Source: Candidatus Prevotella equi (GTDB taxonomy: Bacteria > Bacteroidota > Bacteroidia > Bacteroidales > Bacteroidaceae). Taken from it: a DNA stretch of 46,126 nt. The position numbers were made by a program, and so were the translations under genes. The notes under the pieces are model-generated. The model did not search any database, was not told where the DNA came from, and worked only from the letters and a program-made list of their open reading frames with translations. The stretch lies in the NCBI GenBank assembly GCA_018065145.1, contig JAGHTW010000062.1:1-46126 (forward strand), read 5' to 3'. Below, piece after piece: positions 14,645 to 22,765 of this stretch; within the stretch, counting starts at the first letter, position 1, and each line of letters begins with the position of its first letter.

Positions 14645-15427
14645 ATGAAACAAGTACGCCCAAAGAAAAACCTTGGTCAGCACTTTCTCACGGACCTTGG
14701 CATAGCCCGTCGCATAGCCGATACCGTTGATGCTTACCCAGACATACCAGTATTAGAGATAGGTCCAGGCATGGGAGTGATGACACAGTACCTCTATCCA
14801 AAGGACCGTGAATTCAAATGTGTAGAGATAGACAAGGAATCCGTTGCATATCTTCAGGAAGCCTTCCCACGCCTTCAGGGTGGAATAATCGGCGATGACT
14901 TTCTCCGCATGGACCTCAACGAAGTCTTTGGCGGCCGTCAGTTTGTGCTGACGGGCAACTATCCTTACGATATCTCCTCACAGATATTCTTCAAGATGCT
15001 CGACAACAAAGAGCTCATCCCATGCTGTACTGGTATGATACAGCGTGAGGTAGCCCTTCGCATAGCCGCCGAGCCTGGCAACAAGACCTACGGCATTCTT
15101 TCTGTTCTCATTCAGGCATGGTACGATACAGAGTATCTGTTCACCGTTGACGAGGACGTTTTCAATCCACCTCCAAAGGTTAAGTCCGCCGTCATCAGAA
15201 TGACGCGCAACGGTCGCACAGACCTTGGTTGCGACTGGCCTTTGTTCCGCCGTATCGTCAAGGCGGTCTTCAACCAGCGCCGTAAGATGCTGCGAGTAAG
15301 TTTGAAGCAGATTATCCCAGACTTCAAGGTACCTGAGGACTCCGACATTGACTTCACCAAGCGTCCGGAGCAGCTTCACCACGAAGATTTTGTAAAACTA
15401 ACAAATTATATACAATCACTTCTATGA
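14645..15427 (+). CDS. rsmA: 16S rRNA dimethyladenosine transferase
   Basis: The 260-residue product is the KsgA/RsmA enzyme that dimethylates two adjacent adenines near the 3' end of 16S rRNA using S-adenosylmethionine. Visible motifs are PKKNLGQHFL at the N-terminus, the SAM-binding LEIGPGMGVMT (GPGMG at 40-44) and the catalytic NYPYDIS (105-111, for NLPY). PPKVKSAVIRM is also present. Its stop overlaps the start of the DUF4923 gene by 4 bases (ATGA), so the two are translationally linked. Confidence 0.94.
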   Translation: MKQVRPKKNLGQHFLTDLGIARRIADTVDAYPDIPVLEIGPGMGVMTQYLYPKDREFKCVEIDKESVAYLQEAFPRLQGGIIGDDFLRMDLNEVFGGRQFVLTGNYPYDISSQIFFKMLDNKELIPCCTGMIQREVALRIAAEPGNKTYGILSVLIQAWYDTEYLFTVDEDVFNPPPKVKSAVIRMTRNGRTDLGCDWPLFRRIVKAVFNQRRKMLRVSLKQIIPDFKVPEDSDIDFTKRPEQLHHEDFVKLTNYIQSLL

Positions 15428-16053
15428 AAAAATTATTTTTTATCCTGGCAGCAATGATGCTCACAGCAAATGTTGCCAATGCCCAGTTATCCAACGTCCT
15501 TAATCAAGTTGCCTCAAAGGTACAGTCCAGCACCACCAACGGCAATGGTGTCCTTTCCAACCTTGGCAGCATCATCACCAGCAAGCTCATCCCTACCTCC
15601 ACTCAGATTGTAGGCACTTGGGTATATCAGGAGCCAGCGGTTATGTTCACCAGTTCCAACGCTCTCAAGAGTGCCGCAAGCTCTTTGGCAACCAAGGGCA
15701 TAGAGACAAAGCTTCAGTCATACCTCTCTAAGGTAGGCATCAACAAGGGCAAGATGAGTTTCACCTTCAATTCCGACAAGACATTCTACGTAAACTACGG
15801 CACAAAGAAGGTAGCCAGCGGCACATACGTCCTCAACGGCAGCGAGGTAACACTCACCTTCAAGGGTCGCAAGAATCCATGTAAGGTTACCCCACAGCTC
15901 AACAACGGTTCCCTTGTCATTGTCATGGACGCCACAAAGCTCAAGACCCTCATGGAGAACCTTGGCAACAACGTCTCACAGCTCTCTACCGTTACCTCAC
16001 TGCTCAAGCAGGTTGACGGCATGAAGTTAGGTATCCGTATGACAAAGCAGTAA
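15424..16053 (+). CDS. DUF4923-family exported lipocalin-like protein
   Basis: The 209-residue product begins with a signal peptide (MKKLFFILAAMMLTANVANA, cut before QLSNV). An Ala/Ser/Gly-rich helical stretch is followed by a beta-rich C-terminal half (IVGTWVYQEPAVMF..., TFYVNYGTKKVASGTYVLNG). This pattern matches the DUF4923 family of Prevotella and Bacteroides, which is lipocalin-like and of unknown ligand. It overlaps rsmA by 4 bases and is 15 bases upstream of sstT, so the three probably form one transcription unit despite unrelated roles. Confidence 0.82.
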   Translation: MKKLFFILAAMMLTANVANAQLSNVLNQVASKVQSSTTNGNGVLSNLGSIITSKLIPTSTQIVGTWVYQEPAVMFTSSNALKSAASSLATKGIETKLQSYLSKVGINKGKMSFTFNSDKTFYVNYGTKKVASGTYVLNGSEVTLTFKGRKNPCKVTPQLNNGSLVIVMDATKLKTLMENLGNNVSQLSTVTSLLKQVDGMKLGIRMTKQ

Positions 16054-16068
16054 AAACACGCCAATACC

Positions 16069-17310
16069 ATGTCAATAAGTATATCCCGCATCGTTGATGC
16101 ATACCGCGACGTCAACCTGATGCTACGCATCTTCATCGGTCTATTGATCGGTGCTGCCTTAGGTCTCACTATACCAGGTCTCACTGGCGTAGCAATCCTC
16201 GGCAATCTCTTCGTAGGAGCCCTGAAAGCCATGGCTCCTATCCTTGTAGCGTTGCTTGTTGCGTCATCCATCGCCAAGGCACGTGAAGGTCTCGGCAAGC
16301 GTTTCCGCACCGTTATCATCCTTTACATGTCCAGTACTCTCATTGCTGCCATCGTTGCAGTCATGGCCTCCCGCCTGTTCCCTGTATCACTGATACTGCC
16401 AGGCACCGGCACTACCGATGCAGCGCCAAGCGAACTCGGCGATGTCTTCATGAAGCTTGCAGGCGACCTCATGAGCAATCCTGTGACAGCCGTCAGCAGC
16501 GCTACATACCTCAGCATACTCTTCTGGGCTATCATTATCGGCCTTGCGCTGAAGAAGCGTGCCTCTGACAAGACTATCACGATGATTCACGAGATGGCAG
16601 ACTCCGTGACGCTTGTCGTTCACTGGATAATCCACTGTGCCCCATTCGGTATCATGGGACTTGTCTATTCCTCTGTTGCCGACAGCGGACTGGAGATTTT
16701 CACCACCTACGGCAAGCTCGTGCTGCTGCTCGTTGGCTGTATGCTCACCACTTCACTGCTCATCAACCCGATTATCTCTTCCATCATGCTGCGCCGCAAT
16801 GCGTATCCTTTGCTTTGGAAGTGTCTCAAGGGTAGTGCCGTGAGTGCATTCTTCACCCGTTCCTCTGCTGCCAATATCCCTGTAAACATGAGTCTTTGCA
16901 ACCGTCTCGGTCTCAACGAAGACTTCTATAGTGTCAGCATCCCACTGGGCTGTACCATCAATATGGATGGTGCCGCAGTAACCATTACCGTCATGACGCT
17001 CGCCACCTGTACCACTCTTGGCATCGACGTCAGTCTCGGCAGCGCCATCGTGCTCAGCATCCTCTCTGCCCTTGCAGCCTGCGGTGCATCAGGCGTCGCT
17101 GGCGGCTCGTTGCTGCTCATCCCTATGGCATGCTCACTCTTCGGCATCCCACAGGACATATCAATGCAGGTCGTTGCAGTAGGATTCATCATCAGCGTCA
17201 TTCAGGACTCTGTTGAGACAGCCCTCAACTCAAGCGGCGACGTTATGTTCACCGCCACCGCCGATTTCTTCGACAGGCAGAAACAGGGCGAGAAGATTTC
17301 ATTCCAATAA
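16069..17310 (+). CDS. sstT: Serine/threonine:sodium symporter
   Basis: This 413-residue DAACS-family transporter closely resembles SstT. The N-terminal LMLRIFIGLLIGAALGL is followed by GALKAMAPILVALLVASSIA, the substrate hairpin SAFFTRSSAANIPVNM, and the conserved SIPLGCTINMDGAAVTITV. The last signature is GVAGGSLLLIPMAC. About eight transmembrane segments plus two re-entrant loops are expected. It imports serine and threonine with sodium. It ends the rsmA operon; the family E array with a perfect hairpin follows. Confidence 0.9.
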   Translation: MSISISRIVDAYRDVNLMLRIFIGLLIGAALGLTIPGLTGVAILGNLFVGALKAMAPILVALLVASSIAKAREGLGKRFRTVIILYMSSTLIAAIVAVMASRLFPVSLILPGTGTTDAAPSELGDVFMKLAGDLMSNPVTAVSSATYLSILFWAIIIGLALKKRASDKTITMIHEMADSVTLVVHWIIHCAPFGIMGLVYSSVADSGLEIFTTYGKLVLLLVGCMLTTSLLINPIISSIMLRRNAYPLLWKCLKGSAVSAFFTRSSAANIPVNMSLCNRLGLNEDFYSVSIPLGCTINMDGAAVTITVMTLATCTTLGIDVSLGSAIVLSILSALAACGASGVAGGSLLLIPMACSLFGIPQDISMQVVAVGFIISVIQDSVETALNSSGDVMFTATADFFDRQKQGEKISFQ

Positions 17311-17386
17311 ACTTTACATTTTGTCACAAAACAAGCGATTTTACTTACACTAAATCTTAACGAGTGTTAATATTGGTGGGGTATTG

Positions 17387-17474
17387 CAATCGTTGCACGA
17401 TTACCGAGTAATCGTTGTACAATTACCAAGCAAAAGTGGCACGATTACTCGGTAATCGTGCCACTTTCATTTTG
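17387..17474. repeat. Family E: four 22-bp units ending in a bidirectional hairpin
   Basis: The units start at 17387, 17409, 17431 and 17453 (CAATCGTTGCACGATTAC, TAATCGTTGTACAATTAC, CAAAAGTGGCACGATTAC, then the diverged TAATCGTGCCACTTTC). The last two units form a near-perfect stem (17433-17468, AAGTGGCACGATTAC against GTAATCGTGCCACTT). It sits between the convergent genes sstT and mnmA, so it may also stop transcription from both sides, although the T-runs are short. Confidence 0.8.
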
Positions 17475-17495
17475 CTATTATTATACTATTTTTTC

Positions 17496-18584
17496 TTACA
17501 CTGTTATTTCCGCCGAACCATAGCACCGATGATGCTGGGAATCATATATCACACAGAACTGTCCCGGTGCCACGCCGTGTATCGGTTTCTCTGCCTTTAT
17601 CTCATACGTCTCCTCGTCCACCCTCTCTATCGTGGCGTGCATGTGTTCCGCCGTATGACGTATTTTGAACGTTATGTCATGCTTTCCCTCAGGCATCTCC
17701 GCCCACGGATCCATCGTCAGGAAGTGCATATCGTGCACCTTGAACGTCTGTTTATACGCCGTCTTCGGATCATAGCCGTGCGAGACAAACAGCATATTCT
17801 TCTTTATATTCTTCTTCACGGCAAACCATGGTCCGCCACCAAATCCCAATCCGTGTCGCTGACCGATGGTATGGAACCACAATCCCTTGTGCATGCCCAC
17901 CTTCTTACCCGTCTCGATGTCTATCACCAGTCCAGGTTTCTCACCGAGATAGCGTCGAAGATAATCGTTATAGTTTATCTTCCCGAGGAAGCAGATGCCC
18001 TGCGAGTCCTTTCTCTTCGCATTTATAAGGTGCTCACGTTCAGCTATTTCTCTCACCTCATCCTTCTGGTAATGTCCTATAGGGAAAATAGCCTTCTTCA
18101 GTTGCCAGTCATATATCTGCGCCAAGAAGTCCGTCTGGTCCTTCACGGGATCGGGTGATGTCACGAGCCATTTCCTTCCCTCCTCGTCCACCTCCGTCTG
18201 TGCGTAGTGTCCAGTGGCGATGAGGTCATATTCATGTCCTTTCTTCTCGTGAAAGGCACCGAATTTTATCAGTCTGTTACACATCACGTCAGGGTTAGGC
18301 GTGAATCCCGCCTTCACCTTCTCCATAGTGTATCGCGTCACCTGTTCCCAATACTCCTTATGGCAGTCTATCACCTGCAGCGTCAGTCCGTAGCGCCTTG
18401 CCACCGCCGTTGCCATCTCCAGGTCTTCCTCAGACGTACAGTCCCATTCTTCCTCCTCTTCCGGACCAATCTTGATATAAAAGCAATCGGGCTCGCATCC
18501 CATTGATACAAGCTCGTGAACAACAACAGAGGAATCAACACCTCCGCTGAGCAACACTGCAACCTTTAATAATTCATAATGCAT
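17496..18584 (-). CDS. mnmA: tRNA-specific 2-thiouridylase
   Basis: The 362-residue product is MnmA, which thiolates U34 in the wobble position of Lys, Glu and Gln tRNAs. It has the PP-loop SGGVDSS (13-19), the catalytic Cys102 in NPDVMCNRLIKF and the persulfide Cys198 in KDSQGICFLG. The C-terminal HTIGQRHGLGFGG is typical. The start codon and the first residues (MHYELL) are encoded by family C repeat DNA (ATGCATTATGAATTATT). No alternative in-frame ATG lies nearby. It is the third gene of the minus-strand run frr-rsgA-mnmA, and about 50 bases of repeats separate it from rsgA. Confidence 0.93.
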   Translation of the reverse strand: MHYELLKVAVLLSGGVDSSVVVHELVSMGCEPDCFYIKIGPEEEEEWDCTSEEDLEMATAVARRYGLTLQVIDCHKEYWEQVTRYTMEKVKAGFTPNPDVMCNRLIKFGAFHEKKGHEYDLIATGHYAQTEVDEEGRKWLVTSPDPVKDQTDFLAQIYDWQLKKAIFPIGHYQKDEVREIAEREHLINAKRKDSQGICFLGKINYNDYLRRYLGEKPGLVIDIETGKKVGMHKGLWFHTIGQRHGLGFGGGPWFAVKKNIKKNMLFVSHGYDPKTAYKQTFKVHDMHFLTMDPWAEMPEGKHDITFKIRHTAEHMHATIERVDEETYEIKAEKPIHGVAPGQFCVIYDSQHHRCYGSAEITV

Positions 18585-18632
18585 AATTCATAATGCATAA
18601 TTTTCAATTTTCCATTTTCAATTTTCAATTTC
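18570..18632. repeat. Family C plus family B repeats between rsgA and mnmA
   Basis: TAATTCATAATGCATAA words (18568-18602) are followed by AT-rich words of the type TTTTCAATTTTCCATTTTC (18601-18632). The mnmA start codon is inside the C part. Confidence 0.85.
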
Positions 18633-18633
18633 C

Positions 18634-19617
18634 CTAGTACCCTGCGCGGTATTTTCCTTCTTCTTTATCCTCCAACATGGACAGATAACTCTGATATCGC
18701 GAAGCAGAGATATAATGCTCCTCCACCGCCTTCAGTACGGCGCATCCTGGTTCGTGAGTATGCGTGCAGTCAGAGAATCGGCAATCCTTGGAGAAGTGGA
18801 ATATCTCCTTGAAATAACTCGTCAGTTCCTCTTTCTCTATGTCAAACGTACCAAAGCCCCTTATGCCTGGCGTGTCTATTATCCATGACTTTGTTTTGTA
18901 ACCCATGTAACCGTTGTCACTCATGTCACCACAGTCACCATTGTCACCAAGGCTAATCATCTCGCTGAACGTCGTAGTGTGCGTTCCTTGGTTATGAGCA
19001 TCGCTAATCTCGGCAGTGCGAAGGTTCACGCCCGGCACGAGAGTGTTTATCAGCGTACTCTTCCCCACTCCGCTATTGCCGCTGAAGAGCGTTATCTTTC
19101 CCTTCAGCATCTCTCTCAACTCCTCTATTCCCGTTCCCTCAGTGGCAGACACGGCAATGCTCTCGTAGCCTATTGTCTTATACAGCGTCTGCATCATCTG
19201 CAGGTATCGCCTCTCGTCCTCATCCAGCAGATCGACCTTATTGAATACCAGTATCACCGGCACCCTGTATGCCTCTGCCGAAGCAAGGAAACGGTCTATG
19301 AACGTAGTGCTCGTCTCGGGGTGGTTGATAGTCACGATAAGCATCGCCTGATCCACGTTCGCCGCTATTATGCTGCTTTGCTTTGATAGGTTCGACGACT
19401 TACGTATGATATAGTTCCTTCTGTCCTCTATCTCGTTGATCAACGCCGTACCTTCCTGATTCGGCACTATCCCTACCCTGTCGCCCACGGCAACAGGATT
19501 AGTGCTACGAATGCCCTTCAGACGAAAGTTTCCCTTCACCTTACAGTCAATCGTAGCACCATCATCGGTCAGTACAGTGTACCAAAACCCCGTATTCTTT
19601 ATTACAAGTCCTTTCAC
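18634..19617 (-). CDS. rsgA: Ribosome small-subunit GTPase RsgA
   Basis: The 327-residue product is the circularly permuted GTPase that helps mature the 30S subunit. An N-terminal OB fold is followed by G4 NKVD (126-129), G5 SATEGTG, G1 GNSGVGKS (180-187), switch I GTHTTT (211-216) and G3 DTPG (248-251). The C-terminal zinc site is Cys269, Cys274, His276 and Cys282. Between switch I and G3 is an insertion of about 20 residues ([20 protein letters not shown], 224-243) encoded by family G repeat DNA, where other RsgA proteins have only a short hairpin. It is 5 bases downstream of frr. Confidence 0.93.
   Translation of the reverse strand: MKGLVIKNTGFWYTVLTDDGATIDCKVKGNFRLKGIRSTNPVAVGDRVGIVPNQEGTALINEIEDRRNYIIRKSSNLSKQSSIIAANVDQAMLIVTINHPETSTTFIDRFLASAEAYRVPVILVFNKVDLLDEDERRYLQMMQTLYKTIGYESIAVSATEGTGIEELREMLKGKITLFSGNSGVGKSTLINTLVPGVNLRTAEISDAHNQGTHTTTFSEMISLGDNGDCGDMSDNGYMGYKTKSWIIDTPGIRGFGTFDIEKEELTSYFKEIFHFSKDCRFSDCTHTHEPGCAVLKAVEEHYISASRYQSYLSMLEDKEEGKYRAGY
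18889..18948. repeat. Family G repeat inside rsgA
   Basis: The plus strand reads CCATGTAACCGTTGTCACT followed by three further xTGTCACC/AGTCACC words. The reverse complement of 41822-41857 has the same phrase (CCATGTAACCGTGTAACCG). In rsgA it is read in frame as a Gly/Asp/Asn-rich loop. Confidence 0.75.
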
Positions 19618-19622
19618 CAGCC

Positions 19623-20183
19623 CTACACCGTCATGATTTCCTTATTCTTATCATCAAGGAGGGCGTCAAGCTTGGCAATAAACTTATCGTGAATCTTCTG
19701 CAGCTTCTCCTCAGCATCCTTCTCCATGTCCTCTGCCAGTCCATCCTTGATGCCTTTCTTCAGCTTATCCTTGATATCGCCGCGCACGTTGCGCACCTCT
19801 ATCTTAGCCTTCTCGCCTATCTTGTTACACTGCTTCACCAGTTCCTTACGGCGTTCCTCCGTAGGCTGTGGTATGGCAAGGCGTATCACCTCACCGTTAT
19901 TATCAGGAGTGATACCCACCTCTGAGTCCATTATCGCCTTCTCAATGGCGCGGATAGCCTTCTTGTCCCATGGCTTGATGGCTATGGTACGAGCATCAGG
20001 AGTGCTCACATTGGCAACCTGGTTAAGAGGCACCATCATACCATAAGAATCTACCCTTATACCATCAAGGATTGCTATATTTGCACGTCCTGCACGAATG
20101 CGAGACAACTGCTCCTCAAGGAACATCGCAGCCATTTCCATACGCTCCTCAGCGTCCTGGAGTACTTCTTTTACGTCGATCAT
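19623..20183 (-). CDS. frr: Ribosome recycling factor
   Basis: The 186-residue product matches RRF, which splits post-termination ribosomes together with EF-G. Characteristic segments are [28 protein letters not shown] (26 onward), [32 protein letters not shown] and the basic helix [22 protein letters not shown]. It is the first gene of the frr-rsgA-mnmA unit with a promoter at 20259-20290. Confidence 0.94.
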   Translation of the reverse strand: MIDVKEVLQDAEERMEMAAMFLEEQLSRIRAGRANIAILDGIRVDSYGMMVPLNQVANVSTPDARTIAIKPWDKKAIRAIEKAIMDSEVGITPDNNGEVIRLAIPQPTEERRKELVKQCNKIGEKAKIEVRNVRGDIKDKLKKGIKDGLAEDMEKDAEEKLQKIHDKFIAKLDALLDDKNKEIMTV

Positions 20184-20258
20184 ATATAATGTTTTAATGT
20201 TTAAAGTTCAATGTTTAACGGTTTCGTCTTCGTTTCTATTTGTTTTTTGTTGTTTCTG

Positions 20259-20290
20259 CAAATTTACAACGATTTTCTGAAACTGCCAAA
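20259..20290 (-). promoter_or_regulatory. Promoter for frr
   Basis: On the minus strand: TTTG (20290-20287, within TTTGG), a 20-base spacer and TAAATTTG (20266-20259). Confidence 0.75.
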
Positions 20291-20304
20291 TATTTGTATA
20301 AAAA

Positions 20305-20336
20305 TTTGGCAATTTACGGTTTTCTTTATAACTTTG
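20305..20336 (+). promoter_or_regulatory. Promoter for the fecB-like operon
   Basis: TTTG (20305-20308), a 20-base spacer and TAACTTTG (20329-20336), 48 bases before the ATG. Confidence 0.75.
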
Positions 20337-20346
20337 CGAAAGTTTC

Positions 20347-20432
20347 GAATTAACGAATTAACAAATTAACAAATTAACAAATTATGCGGCGCCAGCACAT
20401 TTTCCATTTTCCATTTTCAATTTTCCATTTGT
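20347..20432. repeat. Family B element with GGCGCC core, giving the fecB-like signal peptide
   Basis: Four AATTAACAAA-type words (20349-20382) run into the core TTATGCGGCGCCAGC (20382-20396), followed by TTTTCCATTTTC words to about 20432. The reverse complement of 22628-22652 has the same core (TTATGTGGCGCCAGC), and 35851-35873 also has it. The ATG of the next gene is in the core. Confidence 0.85.
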
Positions 20433-21535
20433 TTTTCCTTCTCTTCTCTTGCACAGGCACAAAGACGGACCTCTCCGATAGCGGAATGCCCATAGCGATG
20501 CGCTACGCAGACTTTCTCTCACTGTCAGAGTCTGACGGCATCGTCACCGCCACCATCACCAATCCGTGGGACACCACACGCATCCTTCACCGTTACGTCC
20601 TCGTACCCTCCGACCAAGACCTTCTAGCGCAGTTGCCAGAGGGCGACGTCATCCGCACACCTCTTCAGCGCTCCGTCGTATATACCTCCGTACACTGTAG
20701 CCTCGTCAATCAGCTCGGCGCATACAAAGGCATCGCGGGAGTATGCGACGCAGACTATATCTACCTCGACAAGATACAGCGTGATGTCAAGGCTGGACTC
20801 ATGCGCAACATCGGCAACAGCATGTCCCCGGACATGGAACAACTCATCGACCTCTCCCCTGACGCCATACTCCTCTCACCTTTCGAGAACAGCGGCAGCT
20901 ACGGCAAACTCGGTAAGATGGGCATACCGCTCATAGAGTGCGCCGACTATATGGAGACAAGTCCATTGGGACGTGCCGAATGGATGCGTTTCTACGGACT
21001 CCTCTACGGCCGTCGCCATGAGGCGGACAGCATCTTCGCCACCATAGAGAAGGAATACAACAGCCTCAAGGCATTGGCGGCGAAAGAGAAAGCGAAGCCT
21101 TCCATCGTGGCAGACACAAAGGTGGGCGCCACATGGTACATCGCCGGTGCCAACAGCACCATGGGACGTCTCTATGCAGACGCAGGAGGTGCATATCTCT
21201 TTGCCGACGAACCTTCCAACGGTGCCGTGCCATACGATCCTGAGGTAGCCTTCGACAAGGCGCAACAGGCAGACCTATGGCTGATAAAATACAACCAGGC
21301 AACAGACATGACAAAGGAGCAACTGGCACAGGCGTGGCCCAACAACGCCCGCATGAAAGCCTTCAAAGACAACAACATCTACGCCTGCAACCTCACCGCC
21401 TCCCTCTTCTACGAAGAGACACCATTCCACCCCGAACTACTCCTCAAAGAACTCATACACATCTTCCATCCACACCTCTTACCAGACTACAAGGCAAGAT
21501 ACTTTTTTCAAATTGAAAATTTGAAAAACAAGTAA
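20384..21535 (+). CDS. Periplasmic-binding lipoprotein of a FecB/BtuF-type ABC transporter
   Basis: The 383-residue product has a class II signal peptide ending at lipobox LLFSC (Cys23). The mature part shows the two-lobed metal-chelate-binding fold: LGAYKGIAGVCDADYI, LIDLSPDAILLSPF, PLIECADYMETSPLGRAEWMRFYG and a C-terminal TPFHPELLLKELIHIFHP. It should bind a siderophore, heme or corrinoid outside the inner membrane. The signal peptide (MRRQHIFHFPFSIFHLF) and the extreme C-terminus (QIENLKNK) are both encoded by family B repeat DNA. The permease gene follows after 16 bases; no ATPase gene is present. Confidence 0.85.
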   Translation: MRRQHIFHFPFSIFHLFFLLFSCTGTKTDLSDSGMPIAMRYADFLSLSESDGIVTATITNPWDTTRILHRYVLVPSDQDLLAQLPEGDVIRTPLQRSVVYTSVHCSLVNQLGAYKGIAGVCDADYIYLDKIQRDVKAGLMRNIGNSMSPDMEQLIDLSPDAILLSPFENSGSYGKLGKMGIPLIECADYMETSPLGRAEWMRFYGLLYGRRHEADSIFATIEKEYNSLKALAAKEKAKPSIVADTKVGATWYIAGANSTMGRLYADAGGAYLFADEPSNGAVPYDPEVAFDKAQQADLWLIKYNQATDMTKEQLAQAWPNNARMKAFKDNNIYACNLTASLFYEETPFHPELLLKELIHIFHPHLLPDYKARYFFQIENLKNK

Positions 21536-21623
21536 AAAGTAATAAGTAAAAATGATTTTCCATTTTCCATTCTCCATTCGTCGCGCCTTCTCCCTCCCTT
21601 TGGGAGGGCTGGGGTGGGCCTCT
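21503..21623. repeat. Composite of family B, H, B and A repeats across the fecB/fecC-like junction
   Basis: In order: B (AAATTGAAAATTTGAAAAAC, 21510-21529), H (AAAAAGTAATAAGTAAAAA, 21533-21552), B (TTTTCCATTTTCCATTCTCC, 21555-21574) and A (21588-21622, palindrome CCCTCCCTTTGGGAGGG then CTGGGGTGGGCCTC). The A copy is identical over 35 bases to the one at 24636-24670. The stop of the first gene and the start and first 25 codons of the next are all in repeat DNA. Confidence 0.85.
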
Positions 21624-22616
21624 TTTGTCCTCCTCCTTTTCCTCATCGCGGCGAACCTTTTCTGCGGTTCCGTTGACATACCCGTAGCAGAGACACTGCG
21701 CATACTCACTAGCGGTGAGGCGACGAAAGCCAGTTGGCAATACATCATCCTCGACTCACGACTGCCGCAGACCATCACCGCCTTACTCTGCGGTGCATCA
21801 CTCGCCGCCTCAGGACTACTCCTGCAGACAGCCTTCCGCAACCCACTGGCGGGACCATCCATACTCGGCATCACCAACGGCGCCAGTCTCGGCGTAGCAC
21901 TCGTCATGCTCCTTACCGGTGGCGTACTGTCCCTGTCCGGCAGCGACATACACTTCACAGGAGTCATCGCCATCATTGCAGGAGCCTTCCTCGGAGCACT
22001 CATCGTCATAGCCATCCTCCTCGCCTTCGCCACCGTCGTCAGCAACCATATCATGCTGCTCATCGTAGGCATCATGGTCAGCTATCTCACATCATCCATC
22101 GTCTCCATACTCAATTTCTTCGCCAATGCCGACAACATACAGAGCTTCGTTCTCTGGGGCATGGGCAGCTTCAGCGATGTCAGCAACGCACAGTTGCCAT
22201 GGTTCTCTGCCATCTGCCTACTGGGAATCCTCTGCGCCCTACTGCTCATCAAACCCCTCAACGCCCTGCTCCTTGGCGACAACTACGCCGAGAATCTCGG
22301 CATCAACACACGCTCCGCACGACGACAGCTACTCATCGTCACCGGCATACTGACAGCCGTCACGACAGCCTTCTGCGGTCCTATAGCATTCATCGGCCTC
22401 GCCGTACCACACATAGCACGAATGATAACAAAGACATCCAACCACGCTATCCTTCTGCCGGCAACAATGCTCTGCGGCGCAAACATAGCACTATTGTGCA
22501 ACATCATCTGCACCATGCCCCACAACATGATAATGCCCATCAACGCCATCACACCACTCTTCGGCGCACCAGTAATAATATATGTACTAACGTCCAAATT
22601 GAAAATTGAAAATTGA
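21552..22616 (+). CDS. FecCD/BtuC-type ABC transporter permease
   Basis: The 354-residue product is an integral membrane permease of the iron-chelate/cobalamin importer type, with about ten hydrophobic segments. Family motifs include LRLPQTITALLCGASLAASG-like DSRLPQTITALLCGASLAAS, LLLQTAFRNPLAGPSILGIT, LGINTRSARRQLLIV and GPIAFIGLAVPHIARM. Residues 1-25 (MIFHFPFSIRRAFSLPLGGLG...) come from B and A repeats and precede the first true membrane helix. The C-terminal KLKIEN and the stop codon are also repeat-derived. An in-frame Met nearer the first helix was not seen. The ATP-binding subunit must be encoded elsewhere. Confidence 0.87.
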   Translation: MIFHFPFSIRRAFSLPLGGLGWASFVLLLFLIAANLFCGSVDIPVAETLRILTSGEATKASWQYIILDSRLPQTITALLCGASLAASGLLLQTAFRNPLAGPSILGITNGASLGVALVMLLTGGVLSLSGSDIHFTGVIAIIAGAFLGALIVIAILLAFATVVSNHIMLLIVGIMVSYLTSSIVSILNFFANADNIQSFVLWGMGSFSDVSNAQLPWFSAICLLGILCALLLIKPLNALLLGDNYAENLGINTRSARRQLLIVTGILTAVTTAFCGPIAFIGLAVPHIARMITKTSNHAILLPATMLCGANIALLCNIICTMPHNMIMPINAITPLFGAPVIIYVLTSKLKIEN

Positions 22617-22759
22617 AAATTGAAAATGAGCTGGCGCCACATAATTCGTTAATTTTCCATTTTCAATTTTCAACTTTCAATTTTCAACTTCCAACTTTCA
22701 ATTTTCCATTTTCAATTTTCAACTTCCAACTTTCAATTTTCAATTTTCAATTTTCAATT
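22594..22759. repeat. Long family B element with GGCGCC core
   Basis: The left arm (GAAAATTGAAAATTGAAAAT words) ends the fecC-like gene. The core GAGCTGGCGCCACATAATTC is at 22628-22647, and an extended right arm of TTTTCAATTTTCAACTTCC words runs to 22759. The two arms are inverted relative to each other. It forms the whole 149-base spacer before the menC-like gene. Confidence 0.9.
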
Positions 22760-22765
22760 CGTCCC

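Noticed and set aside
21734..22609. 291-codon frame on the plus strand, rich in His, Arg and Thr
   Set aside because: It overlaps the permease gene in another frame; composition is an artefact of the permease codons.
22613..22765. 51-codon N-terminal extension of the menC-like gene
   Set aside because: Entirely family B repeat (FNFQLSIFNF-type words); the normal family start MEINISQKTL is at 22766.
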